This document shows positions 44,018 through 52,966 of a stretch of DNA of 64,000 nt, piece after piece. The notes under the pieces are model-generated. The model did not search any database. It worked only from the letters and a program-made list of their open reading frames with translations, and was not told the DNA's origin. Every line of letters starts with the position of its first letter. Within the stretch, counting starts at the first letter, position 1. The position numbers were made by a program, and so were the translations under genes. The stretch comes from Sedimenticola_A sp040506895 (GTDB lineage: Bacteria; Pseudomonadota; Gammaproteobacteria; Chromatiales; Chromatiaceae), in assembly GCA_040506895.1 (NCBI GenBank), contig JBEVVY010000001.1:186001-250000 (forward strand). Reading direction: 5' to 3'.

Positions 44018-45063
44018 GTGCCGTGGTCAAACGTTTTCCCCAGCGCCTGGATACCCGCAAGGGCACAGTCGATATGACCCACGGCAGCGGTGGCCGCGCC
44101 ATGGCCCAGCTGATCGACGCACTGTTCGTGAAGTACTTCGACAACGAGCTGCTGCGCCAGAGCAACGACCAGGCAGCTTTCAACGTGGATGCCGGCCGCA
44201 TGGTGATGAGTACCGACGGTCATGTGATCTCGCCGCTCTTCTTTCCCGGTGGCGATATCGGGGGGCTGGCGGTGCACGGCACGGTCAACGATGTGGCCAT
44301 GTCCGGTGCAAAGCCTCTTTATCTCTCCGCGGGTTTTATACTGGAAGAGGGATTTCCCCTGGCGGATCTCGAACGCATCGTCGAGAGTATGGCCCGGGCC
44401 TCCATGGAGGCCGGCGTGCCAGTGGTGACCGGCGATACCAAGGTGGTCGAGAAGGGTAAGGGTGACGGTGTATTCATCACCACCACCGGCGTCGGCGTGG
44501 TGCCGGAGGGCATCAACATCTCGGGTGATCTTGCCCGGCCCGGTGATGTCATCCTGGTCAACGGCACCATGGGGGATCACGGTGTGGCCATCATGTCTAG
44601 CCGTGAAAACCTGGAGTTCGAGACCACCATCGAATCGGATTCTGCATCACTGCATACACTGGTCGCGGAGATGATCTCCGTGGCGCCCGATATACACTGC
44701 CTGCGGGATCCCACCCGTGGCGGTCTCGCCACCACCCTCAATGAACTGGCGATGCAGTCCGGTGTCGGCATGCGCCTGCGCGAGGTGGATATCCCGGTGA
44801 AAGACGAAGTGACCGCCGCCTGCGAGCTGCTGGGTCTCGATCCCCTCTATGTCGCCAACGAGGGCAAGCTGATCTGTATCTGCCCGGCAAAGGATGCCCA
44901 GGCGATTCTGGAAACAATGAAGAGCCATCCGCTCGGAAAAGATGCATCCATCATCGGTGAAGTGGTGGAGGACGAGAACAGCTTCGTGCAGATGGAGACC
45001 GCCTTTGGTGGCAGCCGGGTGGTGGACTGGATTGCCGGCGAACAGCTACCGCGAATCTGCTGA
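44014..45063 (+). CDS. hypE: Carbamoyl dehydratase HypE
   Basis: This 349-residue PurM/AIR-synthase-fold protein has MTHGSGGRAMAQLID near the N-terminus and ends PRIC, the C-terminal cysteine that carries the thiocarboxamide converted to thiocyanate. HypE needs HypF to supply the carbamoyl group, but no hypF is found in the window. HypE closes the hypABCDE block; a paired-hairpin repeat begins nine bases after its stop. Confidence 0.97.
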   Translation: MSAVVKRFPQRLDTRKGTVDMTHGSGGRAMAQLIDALFVKYFDNELLRQSNDQAAFNVDAGRMVMSTDGHVISPLFFPGGDIGGLAVHGTVNDVAMSGAKPLYLSAGFILEEGFPLADLERIVESMARASMEAGVPVVTGDTKVVEKGKGDGVFITTTGVGVVPEGINISGDLARPGDVILVNGTMGDHGVAIMSSRENLEFETTIESDSASLHTLVAEMISVAPDIHCLRDPTRGGLATTLNELAMQSGVGMRLREVDIPVKDEVTAACELLGLDPLYVANEGKLICICPAKDAQAILETMKSHPLGKDASIIGEVVEDENSFVQMETAFGGSRVVDWIAGEQLPRIC

Positions 45064-45072
45064 GATCGAATT

Positions 45073-45175
45073 CCCTCCCCCTACGAGGGGGAGGGCTAGG
45101 GTGGGGGTGAATCAGAATACGATTTTGCTGTTTTTATTCCCCTCACCCCAACCCTCTCCCCAAACGGGGAGAGGG
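45073..45175. repeat. Paired-hairpin repeat, copy B
   Basis: The left hairpin is CCCTCCCCCTACGAGGGGGA with TAGGGTGGGGGTGAA; the right hairpin is CCCCTCACCCCAACCCTCTC with loop CCCAAACGGGG. Same design as copies A and C. It lies directly after hypE and upstream of the DUF559 gene and could act as a transcription terminator or stabiliser. Confidence 0.85.
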
Positions 45176-45241
45176 AGCGACAGAAATAGCTGCTTCTATT
45201 CCTTGAGGAGAGGAGCTTTTGAATTGGCACCGCGCTATTCC

Positions 45242-45296
45242 TTCCCCCTGTGAGGGGGCACCCACAGGGCATAAAAGGGCTAGGGCGAGGGTGAAT
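45242..45296. repeat. Partial, interrupted copy of the same repeat
   Basis: Only the left hairpin unit is present: TTCCCCCTGTGAGGGGGCAC, an extra segment (CCACAGGGCATAAAA), then GGGCTAGGGCGAGGGTGAA. It lies 18 bases before the DUF559 start codon. Confidence 0.7.
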
Positions 45297-45314
45297 CAAC
45301 ACAGAGCAATATAA

Positions 45315-45659
45315 ATGGACTTAACAAACCGAGCTCGGGAGTTGAGGCGCAATCAGACAGATGCAGAACAGCTATTATGGAAGAGCCTGAAAGGCAGGCA
45401 GCTGAATGGGTATAAGTTCAGGCGTCAATACCCGATTCACCCATACATTGTGGACTTTGTATGTCTTTCCGAAAAACTGATCATTGAACTGGATGGTGGT
45501 CAGCATGCAGAGCAGATGAATTACGATGAGAAGCGAACAGCTTTTCTCGAATCGAAAGGGTATAGAGTTGCCCGCTTTTGGAACAATGAGGTTTTAAATC
45601 AGTTGCCAGCAGTTGTAGAGATGATTGTGAGGCAGTTAGATAAGAACCACACACGGTGA
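45315..45659 (+). CDS. DUF559 endonuclease-like protein
   Basis: This 114-residue protein has RELRRNQTDAEQLLWKSLKG, FRRQYPIHPYIVDFVCLSEK and IIELDGGQHAEQ, then RVARFWNNEVL. These are DUF559 features; the fold is that of Vsr/PD-(D/E)xK-type nucleases, with the DFVC/ELDGGQH acidic residues as candidate metal ligands. The function of the family is not established. The gene interrupts the hydrogenase cluster and is flanked on both sides by hairpin repeats (45073, 45242, 45678). This suggests it moved in with, or helps spread, the repeats; that is inference. Confidence 0.85.
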   Translation: MDLTNRARELRRNQTDAEQLLWKSLKGRQLNGYKFRRQYPIHPYIVDFVCLSEKLIIELDGGQHAEQMNYDEKRTAFLESKGYRVARFWNNEVLNQLPAVVEMIVRQLDKNHTR

Positions 45660-45677
45660 TATCGGCACTCAATTATT

Positions 45678-45783
45678 CCCTCTCCCTATGAGGGAGAGGG
45701 CTAGGGTGAGGGTGAACTAAAAAAGGGTTCTAACCTGTTCTCATTCCCCTCACCCCAACCCTCTCCCCAGATGAGGAGAGGGA
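45678..45783. repeat. Paired-hairpin repeat, copy C
   Basis: Left hairpin CCCTCTCCCTATGAGGGAGA with TAGGGTGAGGGTGAA; right hairpin CCCCTCACCCCAACCCTCTC with loop CCCAGATGAGG. An ATG at 45771 inside it is in frame with hypX, but is part of the repeat and unlikely to be the start. Confidence 0.85.
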
Positions 45784-45815
45784 GTTCGAAGACCATAGAT
45801 ACTGAGACTCAACAG

Positions 45816-47519
45816 ATGCGTATCCTCTTTCTCTGCCACAGCTTCAACAGCCTGACCCAGCGGCTCTATGTTGAGCTGTCTGAAAGCGGCCATGAGGTAT
45901 CGGTGGAGTTCGATGTCAACGACGAGGTGAGCGAAGAGGCGGTGGGGCTTTTCAAGCCTGACCTGATCATCGCACCCTTTCTCAAGCGTGCCATACCCGA
46001 GTCCATCTGGCGCAACCACATCTGCCTGGTGGTGCACCCCGGTATCGTGGGCGACCGCGGCCCCTCGGCACTGGACTGGGCCATTCTCAACGATGAGAAA
46101 GCATGGGGTGTGACCGTCCTCCAGGCCAACGCCGAGATGGATGCCGGGGATATCTGGGCAAGTGTCAACTTTCCCATGCGCAAGGCGACAAAGGCGAGCC
46201 TCTACCGCAACGAGGTGACCGAAGCGGCTGTCAGCGCTGTATTGAGCGCAGTGGAAAAAGCTGCCAGTGACATCTACAAACCCGAACCCCTGGACTACGG
46301 CAAGCCGGATGTGCGCGGTGAACTTCGTCCACTGATGAGGCAGGATGACCGCCAGGTCGACTGGCAGCGGGACGACACCGAAACCGTGCTGCGCAAGATC
46401 CGTTGTGGTGATGGCTTTCCCGGGGTCAAGGACCGCATCGGTGATCGGCAGCTGTTTCTCTACGACGCGCGTCCAGAGGGTGAGCTCAAGGGTGAGCCGG
46501 GTCAGCTGATAGGCCGATCCGGCCCCGCGGTCTGTCGTGCCACCGTAGATGGCGCCGTTTGGATAGGCCATATGCGGGATCCTGTCAGCGATCATCCCTT
46601 CAAACTGCCCGCGGTGGACCTGCTTCCCCAGGAGGTGGAAGGGCTGCCGGAGGTCGAGGCGACACCATCAAGCGGTTACCGGGAGATCTGGTACGAGGAG
46701 GCCAACGGTGTCGGCTATCTCCATTTCCCCTTCTATAACGGTGCGATGGGAACGGATCAGTGCCAGCGTCTGCGCCAGGCCTATATCAACGCCAGGCAAC
46801 GGGATACCCGTGTAATCGTGCTGATGGGTGGCCCCGACTACTGGTCAAACGGCATGCACCTGAACCTCATAGAGGCCGCCGAGAGTGCCGCTGACGAGTC
46901 CTGGAGCAACATCAACGCCATCGATGACCTGGCCCGGGAGATCATCACCACCGACAGCCATCTCACCGTCAGCGCTCTCTGTGGCAATGCCGGGGCAGGG
47001 GGTGTCTTTCTGGCACGGGCAGCCGACCAGGTGTGGGCGCATCGCGGGGTGATCCTCAATCCACACTATAAGGATATGGGTAATCTCCACGGTTCCGAGT
47101 ACTGGAGCTACCTGCTGCCCAAGTACGCCGGCGAGGAGAACACCCGGCGCATCACCCAGGGGCGCCTGCCCATGGGGAGTGCCGAGGCCCAGGCACTCGG
47201 CCTGGTGGATGGCCGCTTCGATGTGGCCCCGGAGCAGTTTACAGAGCAGGTGATGCAGGAGGCGGAACAGCTTGCACGGCATGCAGGCTTTGAGCAGCTG
47301 TTGCAACAGAAACGGCTGAATCGCACGGAGGACGAGGCAGTAAAGAACCTGGCGGCCTACCGGGAAGAGGAGCTGGAGAAGATGCATCTCAACTTCTACG
47401 GCTTCGATCCCAGCTACCACGTGGCCCGCTACAACTTTGTCTACAAGGTGCCAAAGTCGAGAACACCTCTGACCATTGCACGGCACCGTAGAGTCACCAA
47501 ACTCAGGAATGCATCATGA
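45816..47519 (+). CDS. hypX: HypX/HoxX, CO supply for hydrogenase assembly in air
   Basis: This 567-residue protein starts MRILFLCHSFNSLTQRLY. The N-terminal half has a formyltransferase fold (CLVVHPGIVGDRGPSALDW, NAEMDAGDIW). The C-terminal half is an enoyl-CoA hydratase/isomerase fold (VLMGGPDYWSNGMHLNLIE, GNAGAGGVFLARAADQVW). HypX makes CO from a formyl group bound to CoA, giving the active-site CO ligand under aerobic conditions. The start at 45816 is chosen because the next upstream ATG lies inside repeat C. It overlaps hoxA by four bases. Its presence fits the oxygen-tolerant HupSL. Confidence 0.93.
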   Translation: MRILFLCHSFNSLTQRLYVELSESGHEVSVEFDVNDEVSEEAVGLFKPDLIIAPFLKRAIPESIWRNHICLVVHPGIVGDRGPSALDWAILNDEKAWGVTVLQANAEMDAGDIWASVNFPMRKATKASLYRNEVTEAAVSAVLSAVEKAASDIYKPEPLDYGKPDVRGELRPLMRQDDRQVDWQRDDTETVLRKIRCGDGFPGVKDRIGDRQLFLYDARPEGELKGEPGQLIGRSGPAVCRATVDGAVWIGHMRDPVSDHPFKLPAVDLLPQEVEGLPEVEATPSSGYREIWYEEANGVGYLHFPFYNGAMGTDQCQRLRQAYINARQRDTRVIVLMGGPDYWSNGMHLNLIEAAESAADESWSNINAIDDLAREIITTDSHLTVSALCGNAGAGGVFLARAADQVWAHRGVILNPHYKDMGNLHGSEYWSYLLPKYAGEENTRRITQGRLPMGSAEAQALGLVDGRFDVAPEQFTEQVMQEAEQLARHAGFEQLLQQKRLNRTEDEAVKNLAAYREEELEKMHLNFYGFDPSYHVARYNFVYKVPKSRTPLTIARHRRVTKLRNAS

Positions 47520-48988
47520 GCACGCTTCCCACGGTACTGATCGTCGATGACGAGGTGCGCAGTCTCGAGACCCTGACCCGAATTCTCGACGAAGCATTCG
47601 ACGTCAAAACCGCCACCAACGTCTACGATGCCGAGGAGATACTGCAGAAAGAGTGGGTGCAGATCATTCTCTGCGATCAGCGCATGCCGGAGATGACCGG
47701 GGTCGAGTTTCTCAAGAAGGTGCGTGAGCAGTGGCCCGACGTGATCCGCATGATTATCTCGGGCTATACCGATTCCGAGGATATCATCACCGCCCTCAAC
47801 GAGGCGGGAATCTACCAGTTCATCCGCAAGCCCTGGCACCCCGATACCCTGATGCTGACCCTGCAGAATGCCGCCGGTCTGTTTCAGCTGCAGCGCGAGA
47901 ATGAGTTGCTGGCGATCGAACTCAAGGCGGCGCCCGGGCAGCTCGAATCGGGCATGGCGGAGAAACGTGCCAGCCTGCGTGAGAACTACCAGTGCGAGGA
48001 TGGTATCGTGCGTGCGCCTGATAGTGTCATGAACCGGGTGTGCGAGAAGGTGCGCAAGGTGGCGCCTTACGATGTTTCGGTACTGCTGGCGGGTGAGTCC
48101 GGTACCGGCAAGGAGCTGGTGGCACGGGCACTGCACTACAACAGCCTGCGCTGGGACAAGCCCTTCGTCGTTGAGAACTGCGGTGCACTGCCAGATGAAT
48201 TGCTGGAGAGTGAACTGTTCGGCTACAAGCGGGGTGCCTTCACTGGCGCGGTAGAGGACCGCACAGGCCTGTTCGAGCGTGCCAACGGCGGGACCGTGTT
48301 CCTGGACGAGATCGGTGAAGTGTCACCGGCCTTCCAGGTAAAACTGCTGCGCGTGCTGCAGGAGGGGGAGATCCGCCCCCTGGGCAGCGGCAAGACCCGC
48401 AAGGTGAACGTGCGCATCATCGCCGCCACCAACCGTGACCTGGAGACCGAGGTGCGCGAGGGACGCTTCAGGGAGGATCTCTACTACCGGCTGGCCACGG
48501 TGACGGTCAGCCTTCCGCCACTGCGCGAGCGGCTCAACGATATTCCGATTCTGGCCAAGGCGCTGCTCGGCAGTGCCATGGAAGACCTGGGTAAAAGGGT
48601 AAAGGGTTTCAGCGATGAGGCGTTGGCCTGCATGATGGCCTATCACTGGCCGGGCAACGTGCGTGAACTGCAGAACGAGATACGTCATATGCTGGTGATG
48701 GGTGAGCGGGACAGGCTTGGCGCCGAGCTGCTTTCGCCCAGGGTGTTGCATGCCGCCCCGGAAGAGGAGGCGATGGAGATGTCCCTGCTGACCGGATTGA
48801 ACGGCAATCTCAAGGAGCGGGTCGAGTCCCTCGAGGCGCGGATTCTCAAGGAGACTCTGATACGCCACCGCTGGAACAAGAGCCGGGCGGCCAAGGAACT
48901 TGGACTCTCCCGGGTGGGGCTGCGCAGCAAGCTGGAACGCTATGGACTGGAGAAGGTCGAGCAGATCGACCAGACAGGGACCGAGTGA
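47516..48988 (+). CDS. hoxA: NtrC-family H2-response regulator HoxA/HupR
   Basis: This 490-residue protein has a receiver domain (Asp54 in LCDQRMPEMTG), an AAA+ domain with GESGTGKE, the sigma-54 contact loop GAFTGA at 240-245 and GGTVFLDEIGE, and a Fis-type HTH at the end (WNKSRAAKELGLSRVGLRSK). It activates sigma-54 promoters. In relatives HoxA/HupR is often active when not phosphorylated, and the kinase turns it off without H2. The three sigma-54 promoters at 23770, 33485 and 38035 are its likely targets. It is translationally coupled to hypX. Confidence 0.96.
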   Translation: MSTLPTVLIVDDEVRSLETLTRILDEAFDVKTATNVYDAEEILQKEWVQIILCDQRMPEMTGVEFLKKVREQWPDVIRMIISGYTDSEDIITALNEAGIYQFIRKPWHPDTLMLTLQNAAGLFQLQRENELLAIELKAAPGQLESGMAEKRASLRENYQCEDGIVRAPDSVMNRVCEKVRKVAPYDVSVLLAGESGTGKELVARALHYNSLRWDKPFVVENCGALPDELLESELFGYKRGAFTGAVEDRTGLFERANGGTVFLDEIGEVSPAFQVKLLRVLQEGEIRPLGSGKTRKVNVRIIAATNRDLETEVREGRFREDLYYRLATVTVSLPPLRERLNDIPILAKALLGSAMEDLGKRVKGFSDEALACMMAYHWPGNVRELQNEIRHMLVMGERDRLGAELLSPRVLHAAPEEEAMEMSLLTGLNGNLKERVESLEARILKETLIRHRWNKSRAAKELGLSRVGLRSKLERYGLEKVEQIDQTGTE

Positions 48989-48998
48989 ACTGATAGTT

Positions 48999-49023
48999 CC
49001 CTCTCTCTCTGAGGGAGAGGGGG
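48999..49023. repeat. Partial copy of the hairpin repeat
   Basis: CCCTCTCTCTCTGAGGGAGA followed by GGGGG is a single left-hand hairpin of the same family, 10 bases after the hoxA stop. The right-hand unit is missing. Confidence 0.65.
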
Positions 49024-49087
49024 CCAATCTCACGAATTCGGATAACTCATTCGCTATTTATGGTCAGGGAGTAATCAAAGGCGAAGC

Positions 49088-50452
49088 ATGAACAGGGAAG
49101 CGAAACATCATGAAGGGGGACTGATCGACCGGATCGGTGCTCTCGACAAGCTGGACCTGGATTCCACCACCGAATCCGCCTGGATCGAGGTGATCCAGAA
49201 GATGGACTCGGTTTATGCCGACCTGGTCCACTACCAGGTGGAACTGGAAGAGAAGAACGTCGCGCTGGAGGATGCCCACAAGTTCATCAGCAGCGTGCAG
49301 TCGGCGATGACCGACGTGCTGATCGTGTGCGATGTGAACGGTCATATCGAAGAGGTGAACAAGGCCCTCGAGGTACTTACCGGCAAGAGCCAGATGGAGT
49401 TGATCGGCAAACCCTTTGGCATACTCTTCGGAGCCGACAGCCAACCCCTGGTGGCGCAGTTTCCTGAGAAGATCCGTTCCGACACCATCGTCGATTGCGA
49501 GGTCAACCTGCTGGACGGGGAGGGTGAACTGGCACCCCTGGCAATGAACTGTTCGTCGCGTTTCGATCACGACGGGCGACTGGTGGGCATGGTGCTGATC
49601 GGCCGGTCGGTTGGCGAACTGCGGCGCGCCTACGACGAGCTGAACAAGGCCCACCAGGAACTCAAGCAGACCCAGCAGCAGCTGGTTCAGTCCGAGAAGA
49701 TGGCATCCCTCGGTAGGCTGGTTGCGGGGGTCGCCCACGAGCTCAACAACCCCATCAGTTTCGTGTTCGGCAACATGCATGCCCTGAAACGTTATGGCGA
49801 CAGGATCACGCGCTATATCCAGGCCGTCGATGAAGGCCGGGAGAGCACCGAATTACAGGGCCTGCGCAAGGAGCTGAAGATAGATGCCGTGCTGCAGGAT
49901 ATCGGCTCCCTTATCGACGGCACCATGGAGGGGGCTGAGCGCGTCAGCGATATCGTTCAGGATCTGCGCCGCTATTCCGGCGCGCAGAAAGAGGAGGCGA
50001 TCCGCATCAGTCTCCCCGACGTTATTCACACCGCGGCCCACTGGGTCACCAAGGCGGCACGCATCAAGCCCGGGATGCACTACGATCTCCCCGAAGAGCT
50101 GGAGATCGTCAGTCGCAAGGGCCAGGTACACCAGATACTGGTCAACCTGATCCAGAACGCTGTCGATGTGCTCGATGCGGTCGACCAGCCTGTGATTGAA
50201 ATCGGCTGTGTGCGGGATGGAGGTAACGTCTCCATACAGGTACATGATAACGGTCCCGGAATATCAGAGGAGGCGATAACCCAGGTGTTCGATCCTTTTT
50301 TCACCAATAAACCGGTGGGCGAGGGGACCGGGCTCGGCCTCTACATCAGTTACGGCCTTGCCGCCGACCTGGGTGGGGAACTGACCGCGGAGAACCATCC
50401 CGATGGCGGTGCGATCTTTACCCTGAAGCTTCCGGTGGTGAACGGTGACTGA
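49088..50452 (+). CDS. hoxJ: H2-signalling histidine kinase HoxJ/HupT
   Basis: This 454-residue soluble kinase has an N-terminal helical part, a PAS domain (about 65-185; LIVCDVNGHIEEVNKALEVL), a coiled coil (HQELKQTQQQLVQSEKM), HisKA with His217 in GVAHELNNPISFVFGN, and HATPase with NLIQNAVDV, DNGPGI and GTGLGLYISYGLA. HELNNPISFVFGN is typical of HupT/HoxJ. It forms a complex with the regulatory hydrogenase and phosphorylates HoxA. It overlaps hoxB by eight bases, pointing to tight co-production. No transmembrane segment is seen. Confidence 0.94.
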   Translation: MNREAKHHEGGLIDRIGALDKLDLDSTTESAWIEVIQKMDSVYADLVHYQVELEEKNVALEDAHKFISSVQSAMTDVLIVCDVNGHIEEVNKALEVLTGKSQMELIGKPFGILFGADSQPLVAQFPEKIRSDTIVDCEVNLLDGEGELAPLAMNCSSRFDHDGRLVGMVLIGRSVGELRRAYDELNKAHQELKQTQQQLVQSEKMASLGRLVAGVAHELNNPISFVFGNMHALKRYGDRITRYIQAVDEGRESTELQGLRKELKIDAVLQDIGSLIDGTMEGAERVSDIVQDLRRYSGAQKEEAIRISLPDVIHTAAHWVTKAARIKPGMHYDLPEELEIVSRKGQVHQILVNLIQNAVDVLDAVDQPVIEIGCVRDGGNVSIQVHDNGPGISEEAITQVFDPFFTNKPVGEGTGLGLYISYGLAADLGGELTAENHPDGGAIFTLKLPVVNGD

Positions 50453-51455
50453 ACGTAAGCTCAACATGCTCTGGCTGCAGTCGGGGGGATGCGGAGGCTG
50501 CACCCTCTCGGTACTCAATGCCGAGTCGCCGGATCTCTTTACCACCCTGGAGAGTGCCGGTATCGACATCCTCTGGCATCCCTCGTTGTCCGAACAGTCC
50601 GGTGGCGAGGTGGTGGAGTTGCTGGAGTCCATCAGCCAGGGGGATATTCCCCTGGATCTGCTCTGCCTGGAGGGCTCGGTGATACGCGGCCCCAACAACA
50701 GCGGTGGTTTCCACCAGCTGGCCGGCACCGGACGCAGCATGAAGAACTGGCTGGACGACCTGGCCAGCAAGGCGGAACATGTTGTGGCCGTCGGCACCTG
50801 TGCCGCCTATGGTGGTATCACGGCAGGTGGTGACAACTTCGTCGAGGCCTGTGGTCTGCAGTATGAGGGTTTTGAAGAGGGTGGCCTGCTGGGGCCATCG
50901 TTCAGATCGCGTTCCGGACCGCCGGTGGTCAATATCGCCGGTTGCCCCACCCATCCCAACTGGGTACTGGAGACACTCATGCAGATCGTTATGGGTGATT
51001 TCCGTGAAAATGACATGGACGACCTGGGCCGGCCCCGCAGTTATGCCGACCACCTGGTTCATCATGGCTGCCCCCGGAACGAGTACTACGAGTTCAAGGC
51101 CAGCGCGGAGAAGCCCTCCCATCTCGGCTGCATGATGGAGCACATGGGGTGTCTCGGTACCCAGGCCCATGCGGACTGCAATACCCGGCTGTGGAACGGT
51201 GAGGGCTCCTGCCTGCGTGGTGGCTACGCCTGTATCAACTGTACCGCGCCCGGTTTCGAGGAGCCGGGTCACACCTTTGCCGAGACGCCAAAGATTGCCG
51301 GGATCCCCATTGGGCTTCCCACGGATATGCCAAAGGCATGGTTCGTGGCCCTGGCATCCCTGTCGAAGGCGGCGACCCCCAGGCGGCTCAAGGACAATGC
51401 CCTGGAGGATCACATCAAGGTGCCACCCAAGACCCGTAAAGGAGAATCGAGATGA
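50445..51455 (+). CDS. hoxB: Regulatory hydrogenase small subunit HoxB/HupU
   Basis: This 336-residue protein has a GTG start and no Tat signal, so it stays in the cytoplasm. The proximal cluster motif is GGCGGCTLS (Cys16, Cys19), with GTCAAYGG and AGCPTHPNW supplying the other cysteines. Later ligands lie in HHGCPRNEYYEF, HLGCMMEHMGCLG and the C-terminal CLRGGYACINCTAPGF. This is the arrangement of H2-sensing group 2b enzymes. It transfers electrons from the H2-binding large subunit as part of the sensor. It overlaps hoxC by four bases. Confidence 0.95.
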   Translation: MTERKLNMLWLQSGGCGGCTLSVLNAESPDLFTTLESAGIDILWHPSLSEQSGGEVVELLESISQGDIPLDLLCLEGSVIRGPNNSGGFHQLAGTGRSMKNWLDDLASKAEHVVAVGTCAAYGGITAGGDNFVEACGLQYEGFEEGGLLGPSFRSRSGPPVVNIAGCPTHPNWVLETLMQIVMGDFRENDMDDLGRPRSYADHLVHHGCPRNEYYEFKASAEKPSHLGCMMEHMGCLGTQAHADCNTRLWNGEGSCLRGGYACINCTAPGFEEPGHTFAETPKIAGIPIGLPTDMPKAWFVALASLSKAATPRRLKDNALEDHIKVPPKTRKGESR

Positions 51456-52900
51456 CGCGGCGAGTGGTTGGCCCCTTCAACCGGGTGGAGGGTGATCTCG
51501 AGGTACAACTGGAGATCGCAGAGGGCGAGGTCCAGGATGCCCGCGTGGTCTCACCCCTCTACCGGGGGTTCGAGTCGATGCTTCACGGCAGGGACCCTCG
51601 CGACGCCCTGGTCTATACCCCGCGTATCTGCGGTATCTGTTCAGTCTCCCAGTCGGTTGCCGCAGCAAAGGCGATTGCCGATGCACAGGGGCTGTCACCG
51701 CCACCCAATGGTGAACGCGCCACCAACCTGGTTCTGGCCAATGAAAATGTGGCCGATCACCTGACCCATTTCTACATGTTCTTCATGCCGGACTTTGCGA
51801 GGGAGGCCTACAGCGGTCACGCCTGGTACCGGGAGACGGCAGATCGTTTCAAGGCCGCCAAGGGGAGTGCGGCGAAAGAGGTGCTCCCTGCCAGGGCCGC
51901 GTTCATGCACCTGATGGGACTGCTGGCCGGCAAATGGCCCCACAGTCTCGCTCTGCAGCCCGGCGGGACCACGCGCGCCGTGGAGGCCCAGGAAAAGAGC
52001 CGCATCCAGGCGATACTCTTCAGCTTCAGACGCTTTCTTGAAGCCACCCTGTTCGGCGATGAACTGGAACGCATCCTTGAACTCGACTCGGCAGCGTCAT
52101 TGGAAGACTGGATGCAAAAAGGGAGCACGCAGAGCAGCGACTTCCGCCGCTTTCTCTACCTGTCCAATGAACTGCATCTGGACCGGCTGGGCAGGGCAAG
52201 CGACCGGTTCATGAGTTATGGCGCCTACGATAACAACGGTGATCACCTGTTTGCCAGGGGTGTCTGGGGTGACGGGGAACAGAAACTGGAGCCTGATCAG
52301 ATTACCGAGGATCTTTCTCACAGCTGGATGATGCAGGGCGACGGTCCCAAGCATCCCTGGGAGGGGGTGACCTCGCCCGACATGGATATCGAGGGGAGCT
52401 ACAGCTGGTGCAAGGCCCCCAGGCTTGGTGGAGAGGTTGTCGAAGTGGGAGCCCTGGCAAGGCAGCAGGTAGATGGTCACCCACTGATCCGTGACCTGGT
52501 GTCACAAAGCGGTGGCAACGTGCGTAATCGTGTCATCGCCCGCCTGCTGGAGATCGCCAGGGTCACCATGGCCATGGAGCAGTGGGCAACAGAGCTGAAA
52601 CCCCGGGAGCCGTTCTGTAACCATGCGCCTATCCCCGACGAGGCGCGGGGCAGTGGCATGGTTGAGGCTGCCAGGGGAAGCCTGGGTCACTGGCTGCGTA
52701 TCAAGAAGGGGCGCATTCTCAATTACCAGATCATTGCCCCCACCACCTGGAACTTCTCGCCGAGAGATGCCGGGGGCACTGCCGGTGCCCTTGAGCAGGC
52801 CCTCGCCGGAACAGCAGTTCAGGATGATGATGCCAACCCGGTAGCAGTCCAGCACATTGTCCGGTCGTTCGATCCTTGCATGGTCTGTACTGTGCATTAG
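51452..52900 (+). CDS. hoxC: Regulatory hydrogenase large subunit HoxC/HupV
   Basis: This 482-residue protein has RICGICSVSQSVAAAKA (Cys60, Cys63) and ends DPCMVCTVH (Cys476, Cys479, His482). It terminates exactly at the conserved histidine, with no C-terminal peptide, so it needs no maturation protease. This, and the SVSQ in place of xxxH in the first motif, are hallmarks of H2-sensing hydrogenases, which are slow but oxygen-resistant. It senses H2 and, through HoxB and HoxJ, controls HoxA. It is the last gene of the hydrogenase region; an integrase lies 66 bases downstream in the opposite direction. Confidence 0.96.
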   Translation: MTRRVVGPFNRVEGDLEVQLEIAEGEVQDARVVSPLYRGFESMLHGRDPRDALVYTPRICGICSVSQSVAAAKAIADAQGLSPPPNGERATNLVLANENVADHLTHFYMFFMPDFAREAYSGHAWYRETADRFKAAKGSAAKEVLPARAAFMHLMGLLAGKWPHSLALQPGGTTRAVEAQEKSRIQAILFSFRRFLEATLFGDELERILELDSAASLEDWMQKGSTQSSDFRRFLYLSNELHLDRLGRASDRFMSYGAYDNNGDHLFARGVWGDGEQKLEPDQITEDLSHSWMMQGDGPKHPWEGVTSPDMDIEGSYSWCKAPRLGGEVVEVGALARQQVDGHPLIRDLVSQSGGNVRNRVIARLLEIARVTMAMEQWATELKPREPFCNHAPIPDEARGSGMVEAARGSLGHWLRIKKGRILNYQIIAPTTWNFSPRDAGGTAGALEQALAGTAVQDDDANPVAVQHIVRSFDPCMVCTVH

Positions 52901-52966
52901 CATAACTTATTGAAAAATAGGCAAGAAATAAAGTTGTGTCATAATTCTTCCCGAATTGTTACTTAA

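Noticed and set aside
45224..45240. TTGGCACCGCGCTATT as a fourth sigma-54 promoter upstream of the DUF559/hypX genes
   Set aside because: The -24 part fits, but the -12 TTGC is absent at the required spacing.
45771..45815. HypX starting at the ATG in repeat C
   Set aside because: The added residues come from the repeat; the family starts at MRILFLCHSF.
36490..49023. Hairpin repeats as a CRISPR array
   Set aside because: Copies are scattered, contain internal inverted pairs, and lack regular spacers or cas genes.
52901..52966. A tRNA gene as the integration target beside the integrase
   Set aside because: No cloverleaf or T-loop sequence could be found in this AT-rich gap.
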